A DNA stretch of 64,000 nucleotides from Plumapathes pennacea (lineage: Eukaryota; Cnidaria; Anthozoa; Antipatharia; Myriopathidae), in the NCBI GenBank assembly GCA_964036295.1, contig OZ038472.1, forward strand, positions 2,061,501 through 2,125,500, written 5' to 3'. Under the pieces are notes generated by a model that saw nothing but the letters and a program-made list of their open reading frames with translations, was not told the origin of the DNA and did not search any database. How positions within the stretch are numbered: position 1 is the first letter of the stretch; each line of letters starts with the position of its first letter. Of this stretch, positions 12,401 through 23,300 are shown in pieces. The position numbers and the translations under genes were made by a program.

Positions 12401-13029
12401 ACTCACACTAATATGATTGACTACCAATACAAAGAGATTATTACACAGGAAGGAGTGCAATACGGCGGAGTATTTTTACGAGTCGGTTTTATTTTTTCGA
12501 GCCTGCTTCAGGCGAGAAAAAATAAAACTGACGAGTAAAAATACAGCCGTATTGCACGACTTTTCGTGTAATAAATTGTTTATTACACGACAAACGAAGC
12601 AGGGCAAACATTCTCGCCGCTCGCAAAATGGAACAAAAAAATGACGCGTTCGTAAACTTTGCTTGCGAAAACTGATCACGTAAGCTAATAAACCAGTTGA
12701 TCTGGTTCCTGACGAGTGCAATACGCTCCCATCTTTGCACTCGTTTTGGCCCGTATTTACACTCGAAAATGTGAAGTCGTGTAATAAATATTTGTACTGT
12801 TGTAGGTATGAAGATTCTTGAACATATTCTCACTTCTTAATTTATAGCCCCGTGTGATGATCCGGGATTCATATCAAACGGTGGTCGACGTCAAGGAAAC
12901 AACTTCAAGCATGGTGGAACGGTGGATTACCGCTGCAAGAAAGGCTACCACATCGTGGGCGAACGGACACTGACGTGTTTTGCAGGAGCCTGGAACAACG
13001 CAAAACCAACATGCGCCAGAAACGTTTGA
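153..13029 (+). CDS. CCP/EGF/F5-8C mosaic secreted protein, 3' part
   Basis: This is a multi-exon gene whose 5' end lies outside the window. I see 21 coding exons: 153-323, 398-568, 1063-1230, 1589-1756, 2237-2404, 3636-3803, 4714-4881, 5272-5439, 5914-6081, 6246-6413, 6500-6628, 7271-7590, 7740-7884, 8275-8442, 8754-8930, 9279-9401, 9965-10159, 10454-10627, 10948-11121, 11561-11737 and 12848-13029, ending at TGA 13027-13029. All have AG/GT borders. Every junction is phase 1 except the one inside the F5/8C domain (phase 0). Order of domains: 10 CCP, EGF, F5/8C, 2 CCP, EGF, 5 CCP. No transmembrane segment follows the last CCP, so the C-terminus looks secreted. The architecture recalls SVEP1-like adhesion proteins, but no one-to-one orthologue is recognised. 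The role (extracellular adhesion or recognition) is inferred from domains. Confidence 0.9.
1784..2177. mobile_element. MITE with ~30-bp terminal inverted repeats
   Basis: The left end TAATGGCCTGGC(T/A)AAACG is repeated in inverted orientation at the right end (…TTTTGCCAGGCCATTA). Inner parts are also palindromic, with internal GGACACAAC/GTTGTGTCC blocks. It sits in an intron of the mosaic gene and has no coding capacity, so it looks like a non-autonomous DNA transposon. Short ORFs inside it are by-products of the palindrome. Confidence 0.8.
2405..3635 (+). other. Long intron, nothing coding seen
   Basis: This is intron sequence between CCP exons. Two short copies of a motif beginning AATTCGATGTGTACTTTT occur near 2673 and 2880. 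No CCP-like or other domain is visible on either strand. Confidence 0.6.
3861..4051. mobile_element. MITE family A (CTTTCACTCCCAAG ends), copy 1
   Basis: This ~190-bp element has left end …TCAATCTCAAGAGTGATCAA and right end GCTTGGGAATGAAAGAG. It belongs to a family repeated through the window whose inverted ends approximate CCCTTTCACTCCCAAG. Internal hallmarks include ATATCATACAGTATGG and TTGGCTTTTGAT. Confidence 0.75.
4176..4379. mobile_element. MITE family A, copy 2 (opposite orientation)
   Basis: It begins AACCCTTTCACTCTCAAG and ends CACTCTTGGAGCGAAAGGG. The interior is the reverse complement of copy 1. The two copies lie 125 bp apart in inverted orientation within one intron. Confidence 0.75.
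5469..5600. mobile_element. MITE family A, truncated copy 3
   Basis: It starts TTAACCATTTCACTCTTAAG and carries the ATATCATACAGTATGG core, but loses the right end. At 5607-5700 it runs into sequence resembling part of the 20331-20451 hairpin (AGAGTAGTCTCCAGAAAGAC). Confidence 0.65.
6500..6628 (+). CDS. Calcium-binding EGF exon 1 of the mosaic gene
   Basis: One phase 1-1 exon codes for a 43-residue EGF module. It begins DVNEC (calcium-binding signature), has six cysteines and ends [18 protein letters not shown]. It separates the CCP array from the F5/8C domain. Confidence 0.9.
6797..7145. mobile_element. MITE with CCGGATAG / GTGTAAAC repeats
   Basis: It has near-perfect inverted ends: AGGCTACGTTTACACTATAC on the left and its reverse complement ending GTGTAAACGTAGCCT on the right. 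Internal copies of TATCCGGTACAGTGTAAACAC repeat. It is intronic and non-coding. Related CGTTTACAC/GTGTAAAC-ended elements occur at 52789-52962 and 59058-59402. Confidence 0.8.
7271..7884 (+). CDS. F5/8 type C (discoidin) domain, two exons
   Basis: Exons 7271-7590 and 7740-7884 (phase-0 intron between) code for a ~155-residue discoidin domain. It opens with C…PLGMES and …SQLSAQSSD and includes [10 protein letters not shown]. The strand [18 protein letters not shown] is followed by FKGNSDARS. It closes with RFIRIYP…CLRVELYGC. First and last cysteines are in the usual places. Such domains bind phospholipid or glycans. It is the only intact one in the visible part of this gene. Confidence 0.92.
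8275..8930 (+). CDS. CCP exons 11 and 12 of the mosaic gene
   Basis: Exons 8275-8442 ([11 protein letters not shown]…[13 protein letters not shown]) and 8754-8930 ([11 protein letters not shown]…[13 protein letters not shown]) are each one complete CCP in phase 1-1. They lie between the F5/8C domain and the second EGF. Confidence 0.9.
9279..9401 (+). CDS. Calcium-binding EGF exon 2 of the mosaic gene
   Basis: One phase 1-1 exon begins DIDEC, has six cysteines and includes [16 protein letters not shown], ending GYTGDGKTC. It is closely similar to the first EGF exon at 6500-6628. Confidence 0.9.
9683..9879. mobile_element. MITE family A, copy 4
   Basis: It begins TTAACCCTTTCATTACC and ends GATCACTCTTGGGA, with the family interior. 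It lies in the intron before CCP 13, about 85 bp upstream of that exon. Confidence 0.75.
9965..13029 (+). CDS. CCP exons 13-17 and C-terminus of the mosaic gene
   Basis: The exons are 9965-10159 ([11 protein letters not shown]…, a divergent CCP ending RCRR), 10454-10627 ([14 protein letters not shown]…PKCKG), 10948-11121 ([11 protein letters not shown]…TTVCEG), 11561-11737 ([13 protein letters not shown]…PPRCLG) and 12848-13029 ([15 protein letters not shown]…PTCARNV, stop). The 10948 exon has the DCGxLPxPxxG subtype also found in the downstream CCP genes (41745, 59912). The protein ends four residues after the last CCP cysteine. Confidence 0.9.
10226..10453 (+). other. Very long polypyrimidine tract before a 3' splice site
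   Basis: Roughly 220 bases are almost entirely C/T, leading to the acceptor at 10452-10453. ORFs read from it (rich in Leu, Phe, Ser) are composition artefacts. Confidence 0.6.
11769..11971. mobile_element. MITE family A, copy 5
   Basis: It begins ACCCTTTCACTCCCAACC and ends CACTCTTGGGAGTGAAAAGG, one of the best-preserved pairs of ends. It lies in the last intron of the mosaic gene. Confidence 0.8.
12438..12574. repeat. Near-perfect palindrome, foldback element
   Basis: The arms TTATTACAC…GTGCAATACGGC and …GCCGTATTGCAC…GTGTAATAA surround a second inverted pair (TTTTATTTTTTCG / CGAGAAAAAATAAAA). A further GTGTAATAAA end at about 12778-12788 suggests a longer element (12438-12788) with this foldback at its left end. 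Confidence 0.7.
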
Positions 13030-14300
13030 TACTCCAGAATTAGGAGCACATGCGTTCCTTCTATTCCAATATAAGCAGCACTATAAGCCTCAATTGATAT
13101 TTTTATTGATAGTTACTGTTACAGTATATTAATCGACATTTATATAAGCCAATGTTCCCGATTCTGAATTATGACTGTGATGTTTGACATGAATTCTCTT
13201 TTATAGGCTGGTTTGGTTTCAAGACCCCCATCACCGCTAGAAGCACATTTGTCCCGCAGAGAACTTTATATTATTGACTTGGGGTGCAAAGCGCTGACTG
13301 AATTTGCCATGAATTTTATTATCATCGGCCATGAACATCTTTATGGCACGTCAAATGTAATACTGTAACACGAGTTTTATATGAGAACGCACATATAGCA
13401 ACTACATCACATGTAATATATGAGCTGCGGATAAGAATGAGTGAAATTCAATCTGGGCTTCAATTTGATTAACCTGTGTACTGCTGAAATGGAGCACTTT
13501 TGCTACATTTTTATTTTTTTCGTAGCACAGGAGATAAAAGGATTACCATACAGCAAGAACAGCTCATTGATTATTGTTTTACACTGAAACTGGTCTCCAT
13601 TCTCTATTCATTATTTTCTACCCCCCAACCCCAGAAAAAAAAGATCGCAATTTTTAATTAGTTACAGATTTCAAATATTTTGTCTGACTGTATAATGATT
13701 TTGATTTTGATTTTGCAATAATGCTGTGCCTCGATTTGAATTTGAAATAGAATACAAGGCGTTTCTTTATTATATCCATTTTATACTATTAGTATTTGTG
13801 TCCTTTCAATGGTGGCGCCACTTGGGCTTTTAAAGTACGTTATTAATACTAAGGATCTAAGGATCAGTACTGTAATACTTTATGAAATAAAGTTAGAACG
13901 TGAACGTTGCTGTTTTTTAGTCCAATAAAATGCAATCGTCTATTGGTTTTTTAAAAACTGCGAAGATTTTCTGAGCCGATTTGAATCCGAACAACGAGCT
14001 CAAGCCGATTTAATCCCGAAGATACCGCCGACGGCGGCACGAAAGATGATGATAACTTTCGTATATTTTTCCCGCAAAAATTTTTCAAACGAGCCGGGCA
14101 TCAGCTGACAGAGGCCAACAACTCGTATTTCATTAAATCATTTTCTGAAAATTCGTCAAAATATTTTCATCATTTCTTATCATTTCTCGTAGAACAACCT
14201 ACAACATGTTACCATTCGTCAGATTTAGGTTTGGAAACCTACTGGCACAAACTAGTTATATTTCTTCTTTGAAATCACTGACCTTACGTCTGGTGCACTG
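13030..14300. other. 3' UTR and convergent intergenic spacer
   Basis: This is AT-rich DNA between two genes that converge on it. AATAAA at 13886-13891 and at 13924-13929 are candidate poly(A) signals for the mosaic gene, about 0.9 kb after its stop. TTTATT at 13766-13771 could serve the opposing gene. No coding signal is seen. Confidence 0.5.
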
Positions 14301-17300
14301 TTATATCTTAAGATAGAACTTGATGGTGTGAAGATAGTAAGCGATAAACACCCAGACGGCGGTTCCAACTAAATTCATGGCCAGCTTCTCGGCATGTGTG
14401 ATATGCCCTGTCACGCTCCAACTGAAGGGGAAATGTCCTCCCAGGAGTTCATGGCCACAATAAACCAGGATGGAGTTCATTCCTGTTTAAAAAACAGTGC
14501 AACGACTTAAAAAAAGAAGTACACATGAGTGTGGCAGAAAAGTACCAACTATGTCAGTCGACCCTCTCTAAAGCGGCTACCTCTTTAAAGTGAACACCTC
14601 TCTAAGGCGGACACCAGGCAGATTTGGTCCTTGCCCATTTTCACCTGTTTCTCTGTGATCAAACTCTCCCTAGGACGGACACTAAATGCTAGTCCCGAGG
14701 GGTCCGCCTTAGAGAAAGTTCACTAGAGAACTATCGAAGCAAGGTGTGGGCCGTGTTTTTACGGAGAAATGTTGTCCCTAGGACCAAGGGCTCCTTCGTC
14801 GTTGCCTCATTGCATATTAGAAAGAGTTTTCAAACTTTAAACAGTTTTCTAAAATAAGCTCGTTATCAATCAGCCCAACCTGGATAAATGAAAGGCGCGC
14901 CACCCCACCAGCCTAACACGTCGATCAACAAATAGCAGACGGTCAACAGGAAAAACGCCATCGCACCAGTAGCCAGGACAAACGACACAGACCTGCAAGG
15001 AAATCAAACAAGAATGATCAACTTGGATGTTCTCATTCACGTTCACATTAGAGGTAGCATAGAGTATGGAAAACTTGGCTTTAATAGCTTGCTTTTTGCT
15101 CTTGATTGGCCAAGAATGCTGCTAAACTTGTTTGGACCAAACTAAACGGGCAGCAAACGCAAAACGAAAGAAATCACACTATTACTTTCTATAGTCATCC
15201 GAAAAGGGACCAACCAATATTAGACTAATATTGGACCAGCATTAGAGCAATATTAGACCAACATTAAAGAGCCCTACCACAAGTTTTTGTTGAGTGGAAT
15301 GATTCCTTCATTTTTTGTACCTCCAGTCAAGCCAACAGAAATGAGACCCTGAAAAAGATTAAAATGAAAAGGTCAGAAATCTACGGGTTTTTCTTTTTTT
15401 TTTTTTTGTTACCAAACGCCATAGAAAATTCAAGATCCTTATCCTTCATAGCGTCTCACCAGAATTATAGCCCAGATCAACCAGCGCTTTGTTCTTGTCA
15501 CGTGACGTGGATAGGAAAATATCACGTGACCTGCCTGAAAACAAGACGTGGAGACATGCACTCAAAAGTACTGTTACTCTTGACGCTTTCAAAGTCCTAT
15601 TTTTTCTGGGGGATGGGGGGGTGGTGGCCGTACGTACAAACCTAATCAGTAGGATAGCACGATAGGTATAAAAAATTCTTAGGCCAAATGAAACGAATAC
15701 TCTATTCAAACAAGTCGGATGGGAGAGGATTGCAAACTGTTTCGAGGATGGATCGAGATAGGGGCGTGCAAAGGACTGTGGTGACAGGACCACATGACAG
15801 CTAAGTATCGCATGATAGCGATCCGTACCTGGACTCCGAGAAAGACTAAGAAAGTAGAAGTCAGCGTTCCTACGCAGCCCTCAGGATCGTGATGGACCGT
15901 AGTGCGGTACAATTCCTGAGAGAACGACAAACATGAACATGACTAAGAAATGCGCACGATAAATCCAAACAAAATTCCAACAGCATCAACACGGATGCAG
16001 TGTTTAAAAATGCTATTTCATTGGTACTGAAAATATTTAAAGGACAAATTTGTGTTAAGAGTGACTTTTGTCCGCTGTCAAAGAATCAACCATAGTTTTG
16101 ATGGTTCAGAAGGTTCCGTTGGTTCCGTTGGTCAAGTCGGAGTCGAACACATTAAACAACAGTTCGGGTTATTTCAACTGTCCATAATTCAAGAATAACA
16201 CAAACAAGTTACGCAGCCATGCTTTCCTTTTGGTATTGATTCAAGATTTTCTAGGTTCTTTAATATGAGGCTTACCATGAAAGTACCACGCTGATATACA
16301 TGGTTGTGCCCAAAGATGGTTCTGTCTATGTAACCAGCAGCACCTCCTGTGCATTCAGACGCGTTGGGATATCCTTCACCGATACCTCCTGGTCCAATAT
16401 ATCCTCTGATACAATCGTGAAATATTGCAAACAATGAGAAAAACGAAACGAAACTTATCAAAACGTTCGACCTTCACATGTAACAACCACACGATTAAAA
16501 GATAAAATGGCTGAATGAGGAGTTAAGACTGTTTATATCTACAACGAAGCAAATAGCGGACTGGGAGCATCGCAAAGAGAAAGAGAGGTCATGTGAAAAC
16601 AGATTGAGGAAAAAGATATGGTGAAAAAAACGAAGACGTGAAAATGACGTTAATTCGATGAAGACACACAGAAGGAAATGGAGAAGAGGTAAAATGAAAC
16701 AAAGGGGGTTGGATGGCAGAGAAGTGACATAGCATGAACGAATGACAGAGTAGAATTTACAGTCAACTCCCTCTTAACGGACACCCCTCGACGATGGACA
16801 TGCCGGGTGAAAGCGGTCTCTGCCGTTTCTTCAGTCATTTACTCTAAGTTAAGAGCTCTGTAAAATGGACAGTTGGAGATCATCCCGAAAAGTGCCCATC
16901 TTAGAGGGGGTTGACTGTATTCAATAACGAAGGGGACTAACGAAGGTCCAATGGATGAAGCGGACAGCTGCATTCTGACTAGTAAACTGGACAATTAAAC
17001 GTCTTTCAAAAAAACGTCCCACTGAGATAACATTAACTTAAGAACTAAGATAATGTTAAACTCGCATTTCCCCTGGCCATTTAATATCCTCTATTACTAT
17101 ATACCACGCAAGTGAATAGTGCTTTTCGCGCGCTCTGATTGGCTCCTCAATCTCGGAATATCAAGTACTATTCACCTCCACTTCGGCGAATAATTGTTAA
17201 CTGTACATACTCACCGGGGACAATTCTTCGGCAGGGCAATAGCGAATGTTAGCACTAAATAAAGCCCAACGAAGACGAACATGATGAGCCACTGGGCCCA

Positions 17301-20300
17301 CAAACGAACTATGTCCCGGATGGGATTCCACCAACTGGGCTCAGGCTGTAGAGAAAAGAACACACATACAGACACTCAGTACGGTGAATAGACAAGAGGT
17401 CTATGGCACACTGTTAAACGCTCACGTTACGAGTTACGTTACGAGTTACATTACGTTAAGTCACGTCACGTCACGTTACGTTACGTTACGTTGTGGGTAT
17501 TACCTGATTTACTGGATCAGATCTGGATCCCATACACAGCTGAAAAGTCGCCATTACAAAGTAACAAGCAGCAAATCTCTGGAGCACACCTGGAATCCTG
17601 TAGTTAGCCAAGTCATTGCCTGTTTCGAAGTATAACAGTTAGAGACATAAATGGCCGATCTTTTAAGGTTTGGACAGCGGTTAAGAAAGTCCTGGTCTAA
17701 ACAAGATTTAAACAATAGCCATGCTTATAAGACTACGGCCGACCGTGACCTTTATAAACCGACGCCCCTATCTGTGCCTATCCTGCGAACCAGCCTTTAG
17801 CGCTTCGTCGGAGAAAGTCACATATACGTTTTAAATTCAGGTCAACGCAGTCTGAAACAACAGCAAAACCCCACTATCTCAAACTCGGTTATCTCGAACT
17901 CCCCGCTATCTCGAACAGAATCCGATTTCCCTCGGAAATGAAAACTTGGTAGAAATTTCCCTTGGTAGAACCCCACTATCTCGATCCCCCACTATCTCGA
18001 ACTATTTCTCGCTTCACTTGAGAGTTCGATATAGCGGGGTTGTACTGTAGTTGTAACAAGTGCTAAGCATTCCATTGTAACCACACTATTTCTGCTGTCT
18101 ACCGCTACTTACCGTTGCCAACAAACAGACCAAGAGCAAACAGAATAATGGTGCGCCTCACGATCTTCTGAAATATCTTGAGCCGCTTCACTTGTCGGCT
18201 CCGTAGAGAGCGAAACGAGAACACCATGGACACGCCCATAATCCACATGAACCTGCGCAAAATAAACAAAACAACAACAATAACGTCAAAGAAAACAACA
18301 ACAACAACAACACAACCATGCAGACACTTGAAAATGGTACATACCACGGGAAAACCAGGTCTGCCACCGTCAAACCTGCGCAAAATACAACATAAAATAT
18401 TTTAACATTTCCCTTTATGCCTTTTGATTATGCAACATGTACTTAGGCTTCGCAAATATACGCAACTAGAAAATATTCTATTTGTGACGTTTTTGTCTTG
18501 AAGGCAATACACTTTTTGACTGCCAGCTCAGGCTAAAAAAGGGAAGATCAACGAAACATAATCTTTACTCGAGACTTAGGTGTACAAATGAGTGAATAAA
18601 AAGACTTGAAAAACAGACACTATCTGGAGATACACAACAAATCACAGTAGAAAGATCTTGTTCGCACAGATGTCGAGTTTTTAGCTTCTGTTTTCAATCA
18701 TTTTCGTGAAGACGGGACACGAAAACAGCATTGAAATCAGACTAAAAACGTCGGTGCAAACGCAGCAAAAATGAAAGTGTTTGTCAGTTACCATTCCATC
18801 TTGAATGTTTGAAAAAATAGTATCCTCCTCCTCCATAGTTCACAAAAATCATCACTGTTAATGCGATGCTGCAAACAAACATTAAAAGAAGAAAATTACT
18901 ACTGTGATTGGACTGTGAGTGTGACTGTACACAAGCACACTGAGAGGCTGTGTCACTCATGGATACAAGCTTTGTAATCCTTATCTTCTGTATCACAAAT
19001 TCACTGCATATTTCAATGACTGTAAAAATAGATTGTCCATTCAATTAACGTTTTCAAAGCTGACTCATGCAGTGTAAACTTGAAAACTGAAATCTATCTA
19101 AACCTAATCCTATAAATTAAGTGAGACTTAATTTACACAATACATATTCTACACTGTTAAGTTGGGCAATGAAACTTCTATAAGCGTACCCACGAAATGT
19201 GTCCAGCGACTTGAGTCTACGCTCCTTGGCTGGTTTCTGTGGTTGAAATGAAACAAAACAAAACAGATAAATCAAGAAAGCTGGCAAAAACGTATTGTGG
19301 ATGAAGAAAATGTTGGTTGATACATCAAAATGTTAGTCTTTGGTAGAGTACATGTGTATATGTGGAACAAAAATAGGTTTCAAACATTCAGTTCCCCTAC
19401 ACGCTAAAGGGTATTGAGTTGTCTAGCTGTTTCACCATTACGCCAATGAAAACCAAGGCCCACTTCAATTCAACAAAATTTGTTTGTGAATATTTAATAT
19501 TTACAAGTTAAGACACCTTCAGTTATATTTTACAAGTTGGACCATTACTAAAACAGCACTAAACGGACTTTAATAGCTGACAAATTTCTGCGGATTTTGT
19601 CAATGTGGAGTCGTAGGTTCTTATGGTAAACAAGACCATAAACATCACACTGTATGTATGTACCTGATCTGCTGTATCTTCTGAGTATACATCATCAGGT
19701 TTATGTACGTTTGGAGATCCTAGATCCTACATGATAGTGAAATAACAGAACATATTATTATACAACTGTATTTTTATCAGTGAAGTAACAGGATTTCTCC
19801 AGTTCTAAAAACTGATATTTTCATTGCCTGCGATATCTTTACATGTGACAGATCAAAATGATATGCACACTATGCACACAATTTTTGAAGACAGGGAGGC
19901 CACAGGAAAAACAATATTGAGACATAAGCACAAGAGGTAGTGTACATTTCATGCAACTTACTGCATTTATTAGTGTCTCATGATCTTGAAAAAGAAATGT
20001 TGCACACCAGTGCTTTCTCCTAAAAGAATGGAATAAAAAGTATTAGTTCTACATCTTGGCTTTTAATCTTGAATTCAGTGAAAGTGCACATATCACTTGA
20101 GCTTTAACTCACCTGAATACTTCTGAGACCAAAAACCAAAATAATGCAAGTCCCAGAATAACAAGAAAAGAATAGAAGATTGCTGGGGATAAAAAAATAC
20201 AAAGAGTCACAAACGAAACATGCCAGTTGTCTTTTTTGGTCTGGGATAGGGTGTGATACAAGACAACAAAAATTTATGATGAACAGGTCTCATAAAGGGT

Positions 20301-23300
20301 ATATGAAGAAAAATCACAAATTGTATATATTGAACAGTAGGTTGGTTGTGATCGTCCGGGTTAGAGTAGTCTCCAGAAAGACTGTTGTTGGTGACAACAG
20401 TCTATCTGGAGACTACTCTAACCCGGACAATCACAACCAACCTACTGTTCACACTCCTGGGTTCAAACCATTTGCCATGTATATATTGAAATAGGGACTG
20501 CAGGATTTTGTGAAGGAGTGGTGACAACACCCGCACCAAAAATCATGAGGAGTTACCTGTCTAAAGTACGTCCGTGTCTACTATGTGTCTTTAACTTGTT
20601 GAAAATACATGTGGCTATAATGTACCACTATAATGACCTGCACTTACGCATGAAAGGGTTATCCGGATGATTGATGACAGTCAAAGTGCACATAAAATGT
20701 GAGGAGGATGGTGATTGCTGCACCCGATGAATTGTGAACAAGTAACGGCCATGCTCTCCAAATTCATACTCCACTGTACTACATATATCAGAATAAATAA
20801 AATAATTATAAAAAATGACAATGTTTGACAAAATTACAAAGACCAAGTACAAATTTATTATACTGTATAATTTATACCCAGCTATTTTTCAGAGATATAA
20901 TATATTCTCAGTCAGACTTAGAAAAATACGCTAACTGATGAAAACAATAAAATGTTATCAGTTACAAAAAATGTACAATGTACTTATAACAGTCTGCCAT
21001 CTTATCGTGTAGGTGGCCAAATTAACGTGTAAAAAAACTATTTACTCGTTTTACTGGCTCTTAACCAATGAGCATGCAGGAATTTTGATCTATTTTTGAC
21101 TGAGTAAAATTTTACTTGCTCTAGTCAATCAGAGACCAGGCAAGATTTAACAAGCAAAATGATCTACCAGATGTTTGCAAAATATCGTTGTTTTAAGCTC
21201 TTGGAGGGCAGGAAATGCCATCAGCTTGTTATCTTTGCAATTTTTCGGCAATTGGAACCTTTTAACAACAGAGAAATTGAACTTTATTTCACGTGATGCA
21301 CAGTTTCTGCGCTGCTTCAAATACAGAGTTTGACACATACAGCATATATGCATCATGACTGACAACTGCCAGATATGCAAAGCCGGGTGTATCGAAAACG
21401 AAGACCCCGAAAACGAAGACCTAAGACCCAGAAAATGAAGACCCCAAAATAAATTAACATAAATTTGCGGGGTCTTCGTTTTCGATTTTCGGTGGTGGGT
21501 GTATCGAAAACGAAGACCCCAACAGTAATAGCCAACAGCTTCACTAAGTGGCACTCTATTTCATACTGCTTGTTCAAGCTTTACGACGAGTGGCAAAAAT
21601 TGCGGGGTTTTCGTTTTATGGGTCTTCGTTTTCGATACACCCACCACCGAAAATCGAAAACGAAGACCCCAAAGGGAATCGTCCACTTTCCTGTATTTTG
21701 CGCGTGGTTTCTCTTGAAGTGATCTGTCTACGGTGTTTTGTAGCGCTTATCTTGCTGTCAGGTTTTCTGCTATGTTGTTTACTTGTGGCGTAGCACCGCT
21801 GACCGGCTCACCTTTCGCGCGCACAAGCAACACGCGCCAGGCAATGCAAATTTAACCAAGTTCACATGAAAGTCAACGTAAATTAAAAACGTTGAGTCGG
21901 TTTATTTCAAGTTTGATATTAAGCAGACTGCGTTTGAGCCTTCAAAAGAAACCACGCGCAAAATACAGGAAAGTGGACGATTCCCTTTGGGGTCTTCGTT
22001 TTCGGGGTCTTCGTTTTCGATTTTAGGTGGTGGGTGTATCGAAAACGAAGACCCCGCAATTTTTGCCACTCGTCGTAAAGCTTGAACAAGCAGTATGAAT
22101 TAGAGTGCCACTTAGTGAAGCTGTTGGCTATTATATATCGGGGGGGGGGGGGGGGGGGGGGGTGTATCGAAAACGAAGACCCCGAAAACGAAGACCTAAG
22201 ACCCAGAAAATGAAGACCCCAAAATAAATTAACATAAATTTGCGGGGTCTTCGTTTTCTAGGTCTTCGTTTTCGATTTTCGGTGGTGGGTGTATCGAAAA
22301 CGAAGACCCCAACAATAATAACCAACAGCTTCACTAAGTGGCACTCTATTTCATACTGCTTGTTCAAGCTTTACGACGAGTGGCAAAAATTGCGGGGTCT
22401 TCGTTTTTTGGGTCTTCGTTTTCGATACACCCTTTATAAACCCTAGGAGCCTGGGTCAAACCCTGACTAAGTCTGACTTTGACCAGTGTTTTCTCCAAGA
22501 ATAAAACCTATTATCAAAATCAAAAGGCTGATTCCTATCATTTACCATCTCGACTGCCTATTTCCAGTGTTTGAGTTGAACTAAAGCACCAAAAAATTTT
22601 GGTTTATAAACCCAAGGAGCCTGGGTCAAACCCTAACTAAGTCTGACTTTGACCAGTGTTTTCTCCAAGAATAAAACATATTTTCAAAATCAAAAGGCTG
22701 ATTCCTATCATTTACCATCTCGAGTGCCTATTTCCAGTGTTTGAATTGAACTAAAGGACCAAAAAATTTTGGTATATAAACCCTAGGAGCCTGGGTCAAA
22801 CCCTAACTAAGTCTGACTTTGACCAGTGTTTTCTCCAAGAATAAAACATATTTTCAAAATCAAAAGGCTGATTTCTATCATTTATCATCTCAACTGCCTA
22901 TTTTCAGTGTTTGAGTTGAACTCAAGGACCAAAAACATTTGGTTTATAAAGCCTGCAAGCCTAACTAAGTCTGACTTTGACCAGTCTTTTCTCCAAGAAT
23001 AAAACATATTTTCAAAATCAAAAGGCTGATTCCTATCATTTACCATCTCGACTGCATATTTACAGTGTTTGAGTTGAACTCAAGGACCAAAAAATTTTGG
23101 TTTATAAACCCTACGAGCCTGGGTCTAACCCTTAAAGTAAGTCTAACTTTGACCAGCGTTTTCTCCAAGATTAAAATATGTTTTCAAAATCAAAACGCAG
23201 ATTCCTATTATTTACCACCTCAAGTTCCTATTTCAAGTGTTTAAGTTGAACTAAAGGAACAAAAAATTTTTGGTTTATAAACCCTAGGAGCCTGGGTCAA

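Noticed and set aside
21147-22446. Arginine-rich ORFs on both strands
   Set aside because: They repeat the translation of GGGTCTTCGTTTTCG modules and are identical on opposite strands because the block is palindromic.
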